A stretch of 64,000 bases of DNA from Mycolicibacterium aichiense. GTDB lineage: Bacteria; Actinomycetota; Actinomycetes; Mycobacteriales; Mycobacteriaceae. The notes below the pieces were generated by a model. It searched no databases. It was not told the origin of the DNA and worked only from the letters and a program-made list of their open reading frames with translations. Of the stretch, positions 43,486 to 52,562 are shown piece by piece. The position numbers and the translations under genes were made by a program. The DNA is taken from positions 5,456,001 to 5,520,000 of the forward strand of contig NZ_AP022561.1 of assembly GCF_010726245.1 (NCBI RefSeq). Direction: 5' to 3'. How positions within the stretch are numbered: the first letter of the stretch is position 1; every line of letters starts with the position of its first letter.

Positions 43486-43847
43486 ACCTGACATTGACCA
43501 CCGACACTCCGCAGTCGGCGTGCGTCCGCCTGTCCGGAGACCTCGACTTCGTCTCCTCGCCGCAGCTCCTCGACACGGTGTCCGAACTGTTGGCCGACAA
43601 CGGCAGACTCCGGCACCTGCACCTGGACTTCGGCGGCGTGACGTTCTGCGACTCCGCCGGCCTGGCGGCCCTGATCGTCATCGAGCGCCACACCGCCGAG
43701 GCCGATGTCCGGCTGCACCTGGACCACCGCCCGTCGCAGCTCGACCGGATCCTGGACGTCACCGGGCTGCTGGCGCACTTCACCGAGCCGCGGCCCGAGG
43801 TCGGGCAATCATCGTCCGAGGGCACGCAGGACGAAACCGTCGGCTGA
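43482..43847 (+). CDS. STAS-domain anti-anti-sigma factor
   Basis: A 121-aa SpoIIAA/RsbV-like protein. The STAS core includes VRLSGDLDFVSSPQL and the phosphorylation site CDSAGLAAL with Ser58 in D-S-x-G-L. Unphosphorylated proteins of this family bind an anti-sigma kinase and release the sigma factor. The start overlaps the stop of the cobalamin-binding gene (ATGA). A short acidic C-terminal tail follows the domain. No anti-sigma kinase or sigma gene is present in the window, so the partner must be encoded elsewhere. Confidence 0.9.
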   Translation: MNLTLTTDTPQSACVRLSGDLDFVSSPQLLDTVSELLADNGRLRHLHLDFGGVTFCDSAGLAALIVIERHTAEADVRLHLDHRPSQLDRILDVTGLLAHFTEPRPEVGQSSSEGTQDETVG

Positions 43848-43855
43848 CGCCCCGG

Positions 43856-45034
43856 TCAGTGCGCGACGGCCGGTTCCGGTGCATCGCTGACCGAACTGTC
43901 CAGCGGCGGCACCGGTTCCTTACCTCGATACTCCCAGCGCCGCAACGCATTCCGACACGGGGATTCGATCAGGGCATAGCTGACCGCCGCCATCGCGAAG
44001 CCCAGCACCAGCGTCAACACCAGCGTCACGATCAGGTTGCCGTTGAACATGAACCGGCCGACCATCGGGAACACCATCACCAGTGCCGCCAGATGCCACA
44101 CGAACAGCCCGTAGGACCACCGGCCGAGGGTGACCATGAACCGGCTGCCCAGAATCGGGTGGCCGGTGTCGGGCCGGTCGAGCACCAGCGGTGCCAGCAG
44201 CGCACCGGCGACGATCGCCCCCATCGACGTTCGGATCACGAACTGCCCCAGTGTGGCCGGAACCAGGTCCTTCGGACCGGCCAGCGGTGACGCCGAGATC
44301 AGATAGGCGGTCAGCGCGATACCGGTGATGGCCCAGCGGTTCCGGGCCAGTCTGTGCGCCCAGCCCAGCGGGCTGACCGTCCACTCCGCCAGCAGCATGC
44401 CCGCGGCGAACCAGGAGGCGTAGGCCGGCGGCCAGTTCAGGAAGTTGACCCCCTGCACGGTGTGAATCGGCAGCAGACCCCAGCCGAGGCTGGCCAGCGC
44501 GACCGCCGCGATCACCGGCACCCGTGCGCGCACCGGCAACCGTCGGGCCGCAAACGCCAGGATCGGCAGCGCGAGGTAAAAGCTCACCTCGACCGAGAGG
44601 CTCCACATCTGGGTCAGCCCCGCGGTCAGCGTGAGCGGGACATAGACCTGGGTCAGCGTGAGGTTGGCCCACCACACCGTCCAGCTGGCGTGGTTGGCCT
44701 CCGGCAGCAGCGTCAGGATGACGACGACCGCCACCACATATCCGGGCATGATGCGCACCAGCCGTGAACGCAGGTAGTGCCCGGTCGGCGGGCGGTGGCG
44801 CAGTCCCCGGGCCGCGGCGGCGTGTCCACGCCACAGCAGGAAACCGGAGAGCGCGAAGAACACCGCGACAGCCAGGTCGAAGCGGTGCAGCAGGCGTCCG
44901 ACCACGGCGCCGGTGGTGCCGGTCTGGAACGCGACGTGAGTGAGCACCACTCCCATGGCGGCACACGCGCGCATGCCCTCCACCGCGGGCAGGAAGCCGC
45001 GGGTGCCTCCGACCCGCTCCGCCTCCGTCGTCAT
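43856..45034 (-). CDS. Acyltransferase-3 family membrane protein (Rv0228-like)
   Basis: A 392-aa polytopic protein with about ten membrane spans. The N-terminal EGMRACAAMGVVLTHVAF carries the family histidine; FFALSGFLLWRG, YLRSRLVRIMPGY and MWSLSVEVSFYLALP follow. The family O-acylates sugars or glycolipids on the cell surface. The ATG at 45034 begins MTTEAERVGG; a longer frame would extend into the upstream promoter. It is convergent with the STAS gene (8 bp apart) and divergent from the DUF3068 gene. Substrate unknown. Confidence 0.85.
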   Translation of the reverse strand: MTTEAERVGGTRGFLPAVEGMRACAAMGVVLTHVAFQTGTTGAVVGRLLHRFDLAVAVFFALSGFLLWRGHAAAARGLRHRPPTGHYLRSRLVRIMPGYVVAVVVILTLLPEANHASWTVWWANLTLTQVYVPLTLTAGLTQMWSLSVEVSFYLALPILAFAARRLPVRARVPVIAAVALASLGWGLLPIHTVQGVNFLNWPPAYASWFAAGMLLAEWTVSPLGWAHRLARNRWAITGIALTAYLISASPLAGPKDLVPATLGQFVIRTSMGAIVAGALLAPLVLDRPDTGHPILGSRFMVTLGRWSYGLFVWHLAALVMVFPMVGRFMFNGNLIVTLVLTLVLGFAMAAVSYALIESPCRNALRRWEYRGKEPVPPLDSSVSDAPEPAVAH

Positions 45035-45204
45035 GAGTGCCAGTGTGCGCCGGACACGCGTCCTCCGCGAAAGTGGGTACACCTGGCCTGCGGTGGCGAC
45101 CTCCTAATGAACCGGTGCCTTGGGCTGGGCTGTTAGGGTCGAACCGGTTTGCTTCGTCGTCAGGCGGGGTGCGGCACGATCGGCAGTGAGGAGGCCACGG
45201 CAGC

Positions 45205-46404
45205 GTGAATCGCGCAGGCATGGTGCGTATCGCGGCATTCGGCATCATCGGGCTCGGAGCCGCCCTCCTGATCGCCGCGTTGCTGTTGACGACCTACACC
45301 TCCGGCAAGATCAAGAAGATCCCGCTGAACATCGACGAGACTCTGGTCAGCGATGGCACGGGTAGCGCGCTGGATCCGGCGTCGCTGTTGGGGGAGAAGT
45401 TCGTCGTCGACAAGAACGTCCCCCTGGTCTCCCAGCAACAGATCACCGTCGAATCGCCTGCCAACGCCGATGTGGTGACGCTGCAGGCCGGCACCAGCGT
45501 GCGGCGCAGCGACAAGCAGCAGGACAACGGACTGCTGCTGGCCATGGTCGACACCGTGACGGTCAACCGCAGCACCGCGATGGCGGTGTCCGACGACACC
45601 CATCCGGGCGGCTCGGTGCAGAAGCCGCGGACAGTCGAGGACAACAAGCCGCCGACCAACATCGCGCTGCCCCATGACGGCCTGGCCTACCGGTTCCCAT
45701 TCGACACCGAGAAGAAGACCTATCCGTTCTTCGACCCGATCGCGCAGAAGGCCTTCGACGCCAACTACGACGGCCAGGAAGACGTCAACGGACTGACCAC
45801 CTACCGGTTCACCCAGAACGTCGGCTATGACGCCGACGGCAAGTTGGTCGACCCGATCAAGTACGCCTCGCTCTACGACAAGAACGAGGACGGCGAGGTG
45901 ACCGCGCGGGCCGAGCTGTGGGGCCTGCCCGGGCCGCCGGAGGAGCCGGTCACCATGACCCGCTACTACGCCGCGCAGCGCACCTTCTGGGTCGACCCGG
46001 TGACCGGCGTCATCGTCAAGTCCACCGAGCACGCCAACCACTACTACGCCCGCGACGCGCTGCGCCCGGAGATGGAGCTGGCCGACTACAAGGTCACCTC
46101 CACCGAGCAGACCATCGAGTCCCGGGTGGCCTCCGCCCGCGACGAGCGTGACCGGGTGGGACTGTGGTCGCGGGTGCTGCCGATCAGCTTCACCGCCGCC
46201 GGTCTGGTGGCGCTCGTCGGCGGCGCGCTGCTGGGCACGTTCAGCCTGCGCGCCGAGTCGGCGCTGATCGACCCCGGCCTGGACACCGCCGACCACGGCT
46301 TCTTCGGCAAGGACGAGACGGGACCGATGCCGGCCGCCGAGGCGGCCACCGAGAAGCTGCCCGCGGCCAGACCGGACCTGGAGCCCCCGCCGCCACAGCG
46401 GTGA
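45205..46404 (+). CDS. DUF3068 / PorA-family membrane-anchored protein (Rv0227c-like)
   Basis: A 399-aa protein with membrane spans at both ends (about residues 9-30 and 315-340) and an extracytoplasmic domain between them, ending in a proline-rich tail. This two-span layout with the N-terminal RIAAFGIIGLGAALLIAALL segment matches the DUF3068/PorA family, of which Rv0227c is the M. tuberculosis member. GTG 45205 is the start. The stop overlaps the next gene by 4 bp (GTGA). Biochemical function is not established by anything visible here. Confidence 0.82.
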   Translation: MNRAGMVRIAAFGIIGLGAALLIAALLLTTYTSGKIKKIPLNIDETLVSDGTGSALDPASLLGEKFVVDKNVPLVSQQQITVESPANADVVTLQAGTSVRRSDKQQDNGLLLAMVDTVTVNRSTAMAVSDDTHPGGSVQKPRTVEDNKPPTNIALPHDGLAYRFPFDTEKKTYPFFDPIAQKAFDANYDGQEDVNGLTTYRFTQNVGYDADGKLVDPIKYASLYDKNEDGEVTARAELWGLPGPPEEPVTMTRYYAAQRTFWVDPVTGVIVKSTEHANHYYARDALRPEMELADYKVTSTEQTIESRVASARDERDRVGLWSRVLPISFTAAGLVALVGGALLGTFSLRAESALIDPGLDTADHGFFGKDETGPMPAAEAATEKLPAARPDLEPPPPQR

Positions 46405-48146
46405 GTACGCCCGTGACCCGGGCGCGCCGGGCCGTCCGGTGGGTGGTGCCGGGGTACGCACTCCTACTGGCGCTGGCGGTCACCGCGCCGCTGCTGGCGC
46501 CCGGCTATCTGTTGTTGCGCGATGCGGTGTCCACGCCGCGGTCGTATTTCTCCGATGCAGCACTGGGTCTGGGTGAGTCGGCGCCCCGCGCACTCCCGCA
46601 GGACTTCCTGCTCGCCCTCGTGACGCCGGTGCTCGACGGCGGCGTGGTGGTGAAGGCGCTGGTGATCGCCGGGATCTTCCTGGCCGGCTGGGGAGCCGGA
46701 CGGTTGGCCGCCGAGCTGGTTCCGGATGCCGGGATATGCGGGCAGTTGATGGCGGCGACGCTCGCAGTCTGGAATCCCTATGTCGCGGAGCGGCTGCTCC
46801 AGGGGCACTGGAGCTTGCTGGTCGGGTACGGCTGCCTGCCGTGGGTGGCTACCGCGGTGATCCGGCTGCGGGATGACGCGGCCGTGGCCCGGTGGGCGGC
46901 GGTGGTGTTCTGGATCGCGCTGGCCGGGCTGACGCCGACCGGGCTGCTGCTGGCCGCCGTCGTGGCGCTGGCATGTGTCGCGGTTCCCGGGACGGGAACG
47001 TCGCGGCCCTGGTGCGCAGCCGGGGTGCTGACGACAGTGCTGCTCGCGGCGTCACCGTGGTTGACGGCGTCGGCGTTGGGTGACGGGCTCGGCTCGTCGC
47101 CCTCCCCTGGTGTGACGGCGTTCGCGGCTCGGGCAGAGCCGGGCCTGGGTACCCTCGGCAGCCTGGCGGGGCTCGGCGGGATCTGGAACGCCGAGGCTGT
47201 TCCCTCTTCTCGCACAATTCTTTTCGCGCTGCCCGCGACTCTGGTGCTGTTGGGTGTGGTGGCCATCGGGTTGCCTGCGGTACTGCGGCGCCGGTCCGTG
47301 CTGCCGTTGCTGGTGCTTGCCGCGATCGGCGTGTTGCTGCCCGCCGCGGCGGCCACCGGGCCGGGGCTCGCGGCGCTGCGTGACGTGGTGGAGGCAGTGC
47401 CCGCGGTCGGGATCCTGCGCGACGGGCAGAAGTGGGTTGCGCTGGCGATGCCCGGCTATGCGGTCGCTGCCGCGGCGGCAGTGGTGACCTTGCGCGGCCG
47501 GCTGCGGCCCGGCGCCACCGCGGCGGTGGGCATCGTGGCACTCGTCGCTGTGCTGCCCGATCTGGCCTTCGGCGTCTGGGGAAAAGTCACGCCGGTGCGT
47601 TATCCGCCGGCCTGGGCGGCGGTCGCGAGCCTGATCGACGCCGACCCGGCCGACGTCGCGGTGTTACCTGCCGACAGCATGCGCCAATTCGCATGGGCCG
47701 GTGCGGCGCCGGTGCTCGATCCGTTGCCGCGCTGGGTGCGTGCCGAGGTGCTCGCCACCGGCGACCTCACCATCTCCGGGCACACCGTGCCCGGTGAGGG
47801 TGGCCACGCCCGCGATGTGCAGCGGATGCTGCTCGCCGGTGGCTCCCCCGAGTCCCTCGCCGGCGCCGGGGTGGGCTGGGTGGTGGTCGAATCGGGCAGC
47901 GCGGGCACGACCGGCAACGCGCAGCGGACCTTGGCGCGGCTGCCGATGGTTTACCGCGACGGCGAGCTCGCGCTGTACCGCGTCGGGGGTACGAGCGTCG
48001 GTGCGACACCCGGAGCGCGGCTCGCGGTGTTCGCTGCCCACCTGGCGTGGCTGCTGACGCTGGGCGCCGCCGGGGCGGTGGCTGCGTTCAGCGCGGTGCG
48101 CCGACGGCGTAGGCCAACTTCGGCGACCCCCGACGCTGCGCCCTGA
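46401..48146 (+). CDS. Polytopic membrane protein (Rv0226c-like)
   Basis: A 581-aa hydrophobic protein with about ten to twelve spans and a C-terminal extracytoplasmic stretch (VRYPPAWAAVASLIDADP onward) followed by a last span and an arginine-rich end. The pattern (multi-span N-terminal half, soluble domain, final span) resembles GT-C-type membrane glycosyltransferases, but no clear donor motif is seen. GTG start inside the stop of the DUF3068 gene shows coupling. By order it corresponds to Rv0226c, which is also of unknown function. Confidence 0.8.
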   Translation: MSTPVTRARRAVRWVVPGYALLLALAVTAPLLAPGYLLLRDAVSTPRSYFSDAALGLGESAPRALPQDFLLALVTPVLDGGVVVKALVIAGIFLAGWGAGRLAAELVPDAGICGQLMAATLAVWNPYVAERLLQGHWSLLVGYGCLPWVATAVIRLRDDAAVARWAAVVFWIALAGLTPTGLLLAAVVALACVAVPGTGTSRPWCAAGVLTTVLLAASPWLTASALGDGLGSSPSPGVTAFAARAEPGLGTLGSLAGLGGIWNAEAVPSSRTILFALPATLVLLGVVAIGLPAVLRRRSVLPLLVLAAIGVLLPAAAATGPGLAALRDVVEAVPAVGILRDGQKWVALAMPGYAVAAAAAVVTLRGRLRPGATAAVGIVALVAVLPDLAFGVWGKVTPVRYPPAWAAVASLIDADPADVAVLPADSMRQFAWAGAAPVLDPLPRWVRAEVLATGDLTISGHTVPGEGGHARDVQRMLLAGGSPESLAGAGVGWVVVESGSAGTTGNAQRTLARLPMVYRDGELALYRVGGTSVGATPGARLAVFAAHLAWLLTLGAAGAVAAFSAVRRRRRPTSATPDAAP

Positions 48147-48196
48147 TCGCCCGTATCGTATTCGAGGACAAAGCGATTCGCGGCGCGGGAACGAGG

Positions 48197-50485
48197 ATGA
48201 CGGAGAGTATGGCCGGACTTGACGACGAGGTTGTTTCCCGCCCCGAAGATCTCGACCAAGGTCGGATGCGGATCCTCGATGCGAAAGCGGTCAACCTGGA
48301 CGGGTTCAGCGTGGCCGACCCGACTCTTGGCCTGGCCGCGATGCACAGCCCGCACGACCCGGCGCCGTCGCTGGTGGTACGCGACGGTGTCGTGGTCGAG
48401 CTGGACGGAAAATCCGCGAGCCAGTTCGACGTCATCGACGAGTTCATCGCCCGGCACGGGATCGACCTCGAGGCGGCCGGTGAGGCGATGGAGCTCGACG
48501 ACGTCGTGCTGGCCCGGATGGCCGTCGACGTCAATGTGCCCCGCTCCGAGGTGGTGCGCCTGATCGGCGGGACCACTCCGGCGAAGCTGGCCAGAGTGGT
48601 CGCGGTGATGACGCCCGTCGAGATGCAGATGGCGATGGCCAAGATGCGCGCACGACGGACGCCGAGTAATCAGGCGCACGTCACCAACCAGCTCGACGAT
48701 CCGCTGCTGATCGCCGCCGATGCGGCCAGCGCGGTGGCCTACGGCTTCCGGGAAGTCGAGACGACGGTGCCGGTGCTCGGTGACGCCCCGTCGAATGCCG
48801 TCGCCTTGCTGATCGGCAGCCAGGTCGGTGTTCCAGGGGCGCTGGCCCAGTGTTCGATCGAGGAAGCCTTGGAGCTGCGGCTGGGCCTGCGCGGGCTGAC
48901 CAGTTACGCCGAGACCATCTCGATCTACGGGACCGAGCAGGTGTTCGTCGACGGTGACGACACCCCGTTCTCGAAGGCCATTCTCACCTCGGCCTATGCC
49001 TCGCGCGGGCTGAAGATGCGGGTGACCAGCGGTGGCGGGGCCGAAGTCCTGATGGGTGCGGCCGAGAAGTGTTCGATCCTGTACCTGGAGTCGCGGTGTG
49101 TGTCGCTGGCCCGCGCGCTCGGGTCGCAGGGCGTGCAGAACGGCGGGATCGACGGTGTCGGTGTGGTGGCGTCGGTCCCCGAAGGGATGAAAGAGCTGCT
49201 GGCCGAGAATCTGATGGTGATGCTGCGCGACCTCGAGTCCTGCGCAGGCAACGACAACCTGATCTCCGAGTCCGACATCCGCCGCAGCGCCCACACCCTG
49301 CCCGTCCTACTCGCCGGGGCGGACTTCATCTTCTCCGGGTTTGGCTCGATTCCCCGCTACGACAACGCCTTTGCGCTGTCGAACTTCAACTCCGACGACA
49401 TGGACGACTTTTTGGTGCTGCAGCGCGACTGGGGTGCCGACGGCGGACTGCGGACGGTATCGGCCGAGCACCTCGCGCGAGTGCGCAGGCGTGCGGCCAC
49501 GGCGGTGCAAGCCGTCTACCGGGATCTCGGCCTTGCCGACTACGACGATGCTCGCGTCGACGAAGTCGTGGTGGCCAACGGATCTCGCGACCTACCCGCC
49601 GGGCATCCCAAGATGGTCGCCGAGGCGGCGGCCGCGATCGAGGCTCGCCAGCTGACGGTCTTCGACGTCGTGGCCGCGCTGCACCGCACCGGCTTCGAAC
49701 CGGAGGCCGAGTCGATCATGCGGCTGACCGCCGAGCGATTGCGCGGCGACCAGCTCCAGACATCGGCCATCTTCGACCAAGACTTCAACGTGCTGTCCAA
49801 ACTCACCGATCCCAACGACTATGCCGGCCCGGGAACGGGTTACACCTTGTCGGAGCAGCGGCGAGCGGAGATCGACGACATCCGGCAGGCCAGGACGACG
49901 GCGGAGCTGACCGCCGATCAAGCCGACCACCACGGCCACATCACGTTCACCCCGGTCGAGACCGCCAGGCAGGGCAGCGATCCGCGCGAGGTGTGCATCG
50001 GTTTGTCGCCGGCACTGGGGCGCAGCGTGTGGCTGACCCTGTGCGGGCTGACCGTCGGTGAGGTCCTGCGGCAGATCGAAGCCGGGCTGGAAGAGGAAGG
50101 CGCCGTGGCCCGGCTGGTCCGGGTTCGATCGACCATCGACGTCGGGCTGATCGGATTGACCGCCGCCAAGCTGTCCGGATCCGGAATCGGAATCGGCTTG
50201 CAGGGCAAGGGCACTGCTCTGATCCATCGACGAGACCTGGCACCGCTGGCGAATCTCGAGCTGTTCAGTGTGGCACCGCTGTTGGACGCGGACATGTATC
50301 GCCAGCTGGGTAAGAACGCCGCTCGCCACGCCAAGGGCATGGCGCCGGTACCGATCTTCACCGGCGGCACCGACGAGTCGATATCGGCGCGCTATCACGC
50401 CAGGGCGGTGGCGTTGGTCGCCCTGGAGCGTGAAGCCTGTGAACCGGGCGAAGCAGCCATGACGGTCGAAGCGAGGCGAGCATGA
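48197..50485 (+). CDS. Diol/glycerol dehydratase, fused large and medium subunits
   Basis: A 762-aa fusion. Residues 1 to about 545 form the TIM-barrel large subunit (PduC/DhaB type) with YAETISIYGTEQVF, SQGVQNGGIDG, CAGNDNLISESDIRR and SGFGSIPRYDN, which carry the substrate and potassium ligands. From about 575 the medium subunit follows (EVCIGLSPALGRSVWLTLCGL, GIGIGLQGKGTALIHRRDL). The enzyme dehydrates 1,2-propanediol or glycerol to an aldehyde using adenosylcobalamin. In many bacteria the two subunits are separate genes. The stop overlaps the small-subunit start (ATGA). Only 50 bp separate it from the upstream membrane-protein gene. Confidence 0.92.
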   Translation: MTESMAGLDDEVVSRPEDLDQGRMRILDAKAVNLDGFSVADPTLGLAAMHSPHDPAPSLVVRDGVVVELDGKSASQFDVIDEFIARHGIDLEAAGEAMELDDVVLARMAVDVNVPRSEVVRLIGGTTPAKLARVVAVMTPVEMQMAMAKMRARRTPSNQAHVTNQLDDPLLIAADAASAVAYGFREVETTVPVLGDAPSNAVALLIGSQVGVPGALAQCSIEEALELRLGLRGLTSYAETISIYGTEQVFVDGDDTPFSKAILTSAYASRGLKMRVTSGGGAEVLMGAAEKCSILYLESRCVSLARALGSQGVQNGGIDGVGVVASVPEGMKELLAENLMVMLRDLESCAGNDNLISESDIRRSAHTLPVLLAGADFIFSGFGSIPRYDNAFALSNFNSDDMDDFLVLQRDWGADGGLRTVSAEHLARVRRRAATAVQAVYRDLGLADYDDARVDEVVVANGSRDLPAGHPKMVAEAAAAIEARQLTVFDVVAALHRTGFEPEAESIMRLTAERLRGDQLQTSAIFDQDFNVLSKLTDPNDYAGPGTGYTLSEQRRAEIDDIRQARTTAELTADQADHHGHITFTPVETARQGSDPREVCIGLSPALGRSVWLTLCGLTVGEVLRQIEAGLEEEGAVARLVRVRSTIDVGLIGLTAAKLSGSGIGIGLQGKGTALIHRRDLAPLANLELFSVAPLLDADMYRQLGKNAARHAKGMAPVPIFTGGTDESISARYHARAVALVALEREACEPGEAAMTVEARRA

Positions 50486-50817
50486 CCGAGGATCGTTTCA
50501 CCGTGGCCGCCGCCGTCGACGGCAAGCTCACGTTGGCGGATCTGCGGATGGAGCCTGCTGCACTGGCGCACCAGGCTGACGTCGCCGCGGCCGGCGGCAA
50601 TCCGCAACTGGCCGAGAACTTTCTTCGTGCAGCCGAATTGGCAACAATGGGCGACGACGAGGTGATGAAGCTCTACGAGGCACTGCGACCGCACCGGTCG
50701 ACGGCGGCGGAACTGGACGCACTCGTAGCCGCCCTGGAGGCGCGCGGCGCGACCCGGTGTGCGGAGCTGGTGCGTCACGCCGCGGCGGTCTACCAGCGCA
50801 GGGGTCTACTGCGTTGA
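50482..50817 (+). CDS. Diol/glycerol dehydratase small subunit
   Basis: A 111-aa protein with the PduE-type ending QLAENFLRAAELATMGDDEV and EALRPHRSTAAEL. It is shorter than enterobacterial small subunits (about 140-170 aa), lacking the N-terminal extension that targets those enzymes to microcompartments. It completes the dehydratase with the fused subunit before it. Both ends overlap neighbours by 4 bp, indicating fixed stoichiometric coupling. Confidence 0.88.
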   Translation: MTEDRFTVAAAVDGKLTLADLRMEPAALAHQADVAAAGGNPQLAENFLRAAELATMGDDEVMKLYEALRPHRSTAAELDALVAALEARGATRCAELVRHAAAVYQRRGLLR

Positions 50818-52514
50818 GCGTGGTGGCCGGAATCGACGTCGGAAACCACACCACCGAGATCGTCATCGCCCGGACTTCCTCTGGCTCAGTGCACCCCGTA
50901 TGCCACGGGCAGGCACCGACCCGGGGGCGCAAGGGATCTCGGGAATCCCTGGCCGGCGCGGCAGCACTGCTACACAAACTCGAGGTGCAGGCGGAGTGCA
51001 CGGTCGACGAGGTGGTGCTGTCGGTATTGCGTCCGGTGGATACCGCAACCGCACCACTGCCACCACCGACACCCCCGCACTGCCCGGTGCGCAGCCTGCG
51101 CCGGCCCAGCGCCAGCACGCCGGCCGGGGCGGGATCAGCCGTGGGCGTGCACGTGCCGCTGGCCGACGTCACCGGTCCGGTGGTGGCCGGTCAGGCGATC
51201 GTATCGGTCAGCGCGTCAGTCGATTTCGAGGTCGCGGCCCGGGAGATCAGCGGAGCTGTCGAGCGGGGATGGCACATCGCCGGGGTGATCGTCGAGCGCG
51301 ACGAAGCCGTGCTGATCGCCAACCGGATACCCGCAGGCATCCCGGTCGTCGACGAGGTCGAACTCGCCGGTTTGCGACCGGGCGCGCCGGTGGCGATCGA
51401 GGTGGTGGCGCAGGGGCGGTCGTATCGGGCGTTGGCCGACCCGCTCGCGTTGTCGGCGGCGTTGGGGGTGGCGCACGAGCACATTCACCAGATTGCCGAG
51501 TTCACTCGCGAATTGGCGGATTCACCGGCCATCGCGGTGACTCTGCGTGACGGAGAGCCCGAGCCGCCGTCCGCCGGCGACGACTATGCGGAATGTCGCG
51601 TGGACGGCGTCGTGCGGCGCTATTCGCCCGCCGAGGCCGAAAGTCTGTTGCGGGTCCGGCCGCCCGGCACCGTGGTGGCGGTGCGCCTGGCCGCCGTGGC
51701 CTCGGCCGCATCCGGAATCGCGGTCGACGACGCCTACTTCACCAGCCTGAAGGCCATCGATGACGGCGCGTGGCTGCGCCGCGGAGTCGCCGAGACCAGC
51801 GGCACGGTGGTCGCGCTGCTGGCCGCTGACGAGGTGGCCGACGCAGCCGCCACCCTGGCGGAGCTGTGCGAACGCCCGGCGCGGACCATCGCGTCGGAGC
51901 CGCGTGCGGCCGCGCGGGGGGCACACACCACCCCTCATCTGCCGCCGGGTTCGATCGTCTGCGATATCGGCGGCGGGACCATCGACCTGATCGGCGCGAA
52001 CCAGGAGGTGGTGGCTGCCGGTGCCGGCGAAGCCATCACCACCGCGGTCGCGGCGACCCTCGGCGTTCCGCGGGCGCTGGCCGAACAGGTCAAGCGTTCA
52101 CCGGCGATCCGGGTGGAGGGACCGCACATCGCTCACGAGGAGGACGGCCGCCGGGTGTTTCTCGACGCGCCTGCCCCGCCCGAAGCGATCGGCCGGCTGT
52201 GCACCCGCGGGAGTGCCGGGCTGGTCCCGTTCTCCAACCGGCTGGCCGCCGAGGAGTGGCGCAGCCTGCGGTTGGCGGTCAAGCAGCAGACCGTGGCCGC
52301 CAACATCGCGCGCTGCCTGAAAGCTTTCGACCAGCCGCCTGTCGCGCTGGTGCTGGCCGGCGGCGGAGCTCTCGACGACGAACTGCTGCGGACGGTAGGC
52401 GAGTCGCTGCGCTCGGTTCCGGTGGCTGTCGGCCGGGCCAACGTCGACGGTGTGCACGGGCCGCGCTATGCCGTCGCCTCGGGGTTGGTCCACCTTCATG
52501 CCGACGGCGGTTGA
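50814..52514 (+). CDS. Diol dehydratase reactivase, large subunit (DdrA/PduG-like)
   Basis: A 566-aa ASKHA-fold ATPase. It starts VAGIDVGNHTTEIVIAR (phosphate-1 loop) and contains the second nucleotide loop IVCDIGGGTIDLIGA and LVLAGGGALDDELL. Reactivases exchange damaged cobalamin for intact cofactor in the dehydratase. The start is TTG inside the small-subunit stop (TTGA); GTG 50820 is an alternative. The small reactivase partner (DdrB/PduH) is not found next to it. Confidence 0.88.
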   Translation: MSVVAGIDVGNHTTEIVIARTSSGSVHPVCHGQAPTRGRKGSRESLAGAAALLHKLEVQAECTVDEVVLSVLRPVDTATAPLPPPTPPHCPVRSLRRPSASTPAGAGSAVGVHVPLADVTGPVVAGQAIVSVSASVDFEVAAREISGAVERGWHIAGVIVERDEAVLIANRIPAGIPVVDEVELAGLRPGAPVAIEVVAQGRSYRALADPLALSAALGVAHEHIHQIAEFTRELADSPAIAVTLRDGEPEPPSAGDDYAECRVDGVVRRYSPAEAESLLRVRPPGTVVAVRLAAVASAASGIAVDDAYFTSLKAIDDGAWLRRGVAETSGTVVALLAADEVADAAATLAELCERPARTIASEPRAAARGAHTTPHLPPGSIVCDIGGGTIDLIGANQEVVAAGAGEAITTAVAATLGVPRALAEQVKRSPAIRVEGPHIAHEEDGRRVFLDAPAPPEAIGRLCTRGSAGLVPFSNRLAAEEWRSLRLAVKQQTVAANIARCLKAFDQPPVALVLAGGGALDDELLRTVGESLRSVPVAVGRANVDGVHGPRYAVASGLVHLHADGG

Positions 52515-52544
52515 GCCGGGCTCTGGTCAGTCGCCCGCCCAAAG

Positions 52545-52562
52545 ATGTACCATCTGGTACAT
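52545..52562. promoter_or_regulatory. 18-bp palindromic operator over a start codon
   Basis: ATGTACCA-TC-TGGTACAT has perfect 8-bp arms and includes the first two bases of the SRPBCC start codon. The likely ligand is the TetR protein encoded by the second gene of the same unit. Confidence 0.7.

Noticed and set aside
48147..48196. Search for a cobalamin riboswitch before the dehydratase operon
   Set aside because: Only 50 bp separate the genes, too short for the known B12 aptamer, and no B12-box-like segment is seen.
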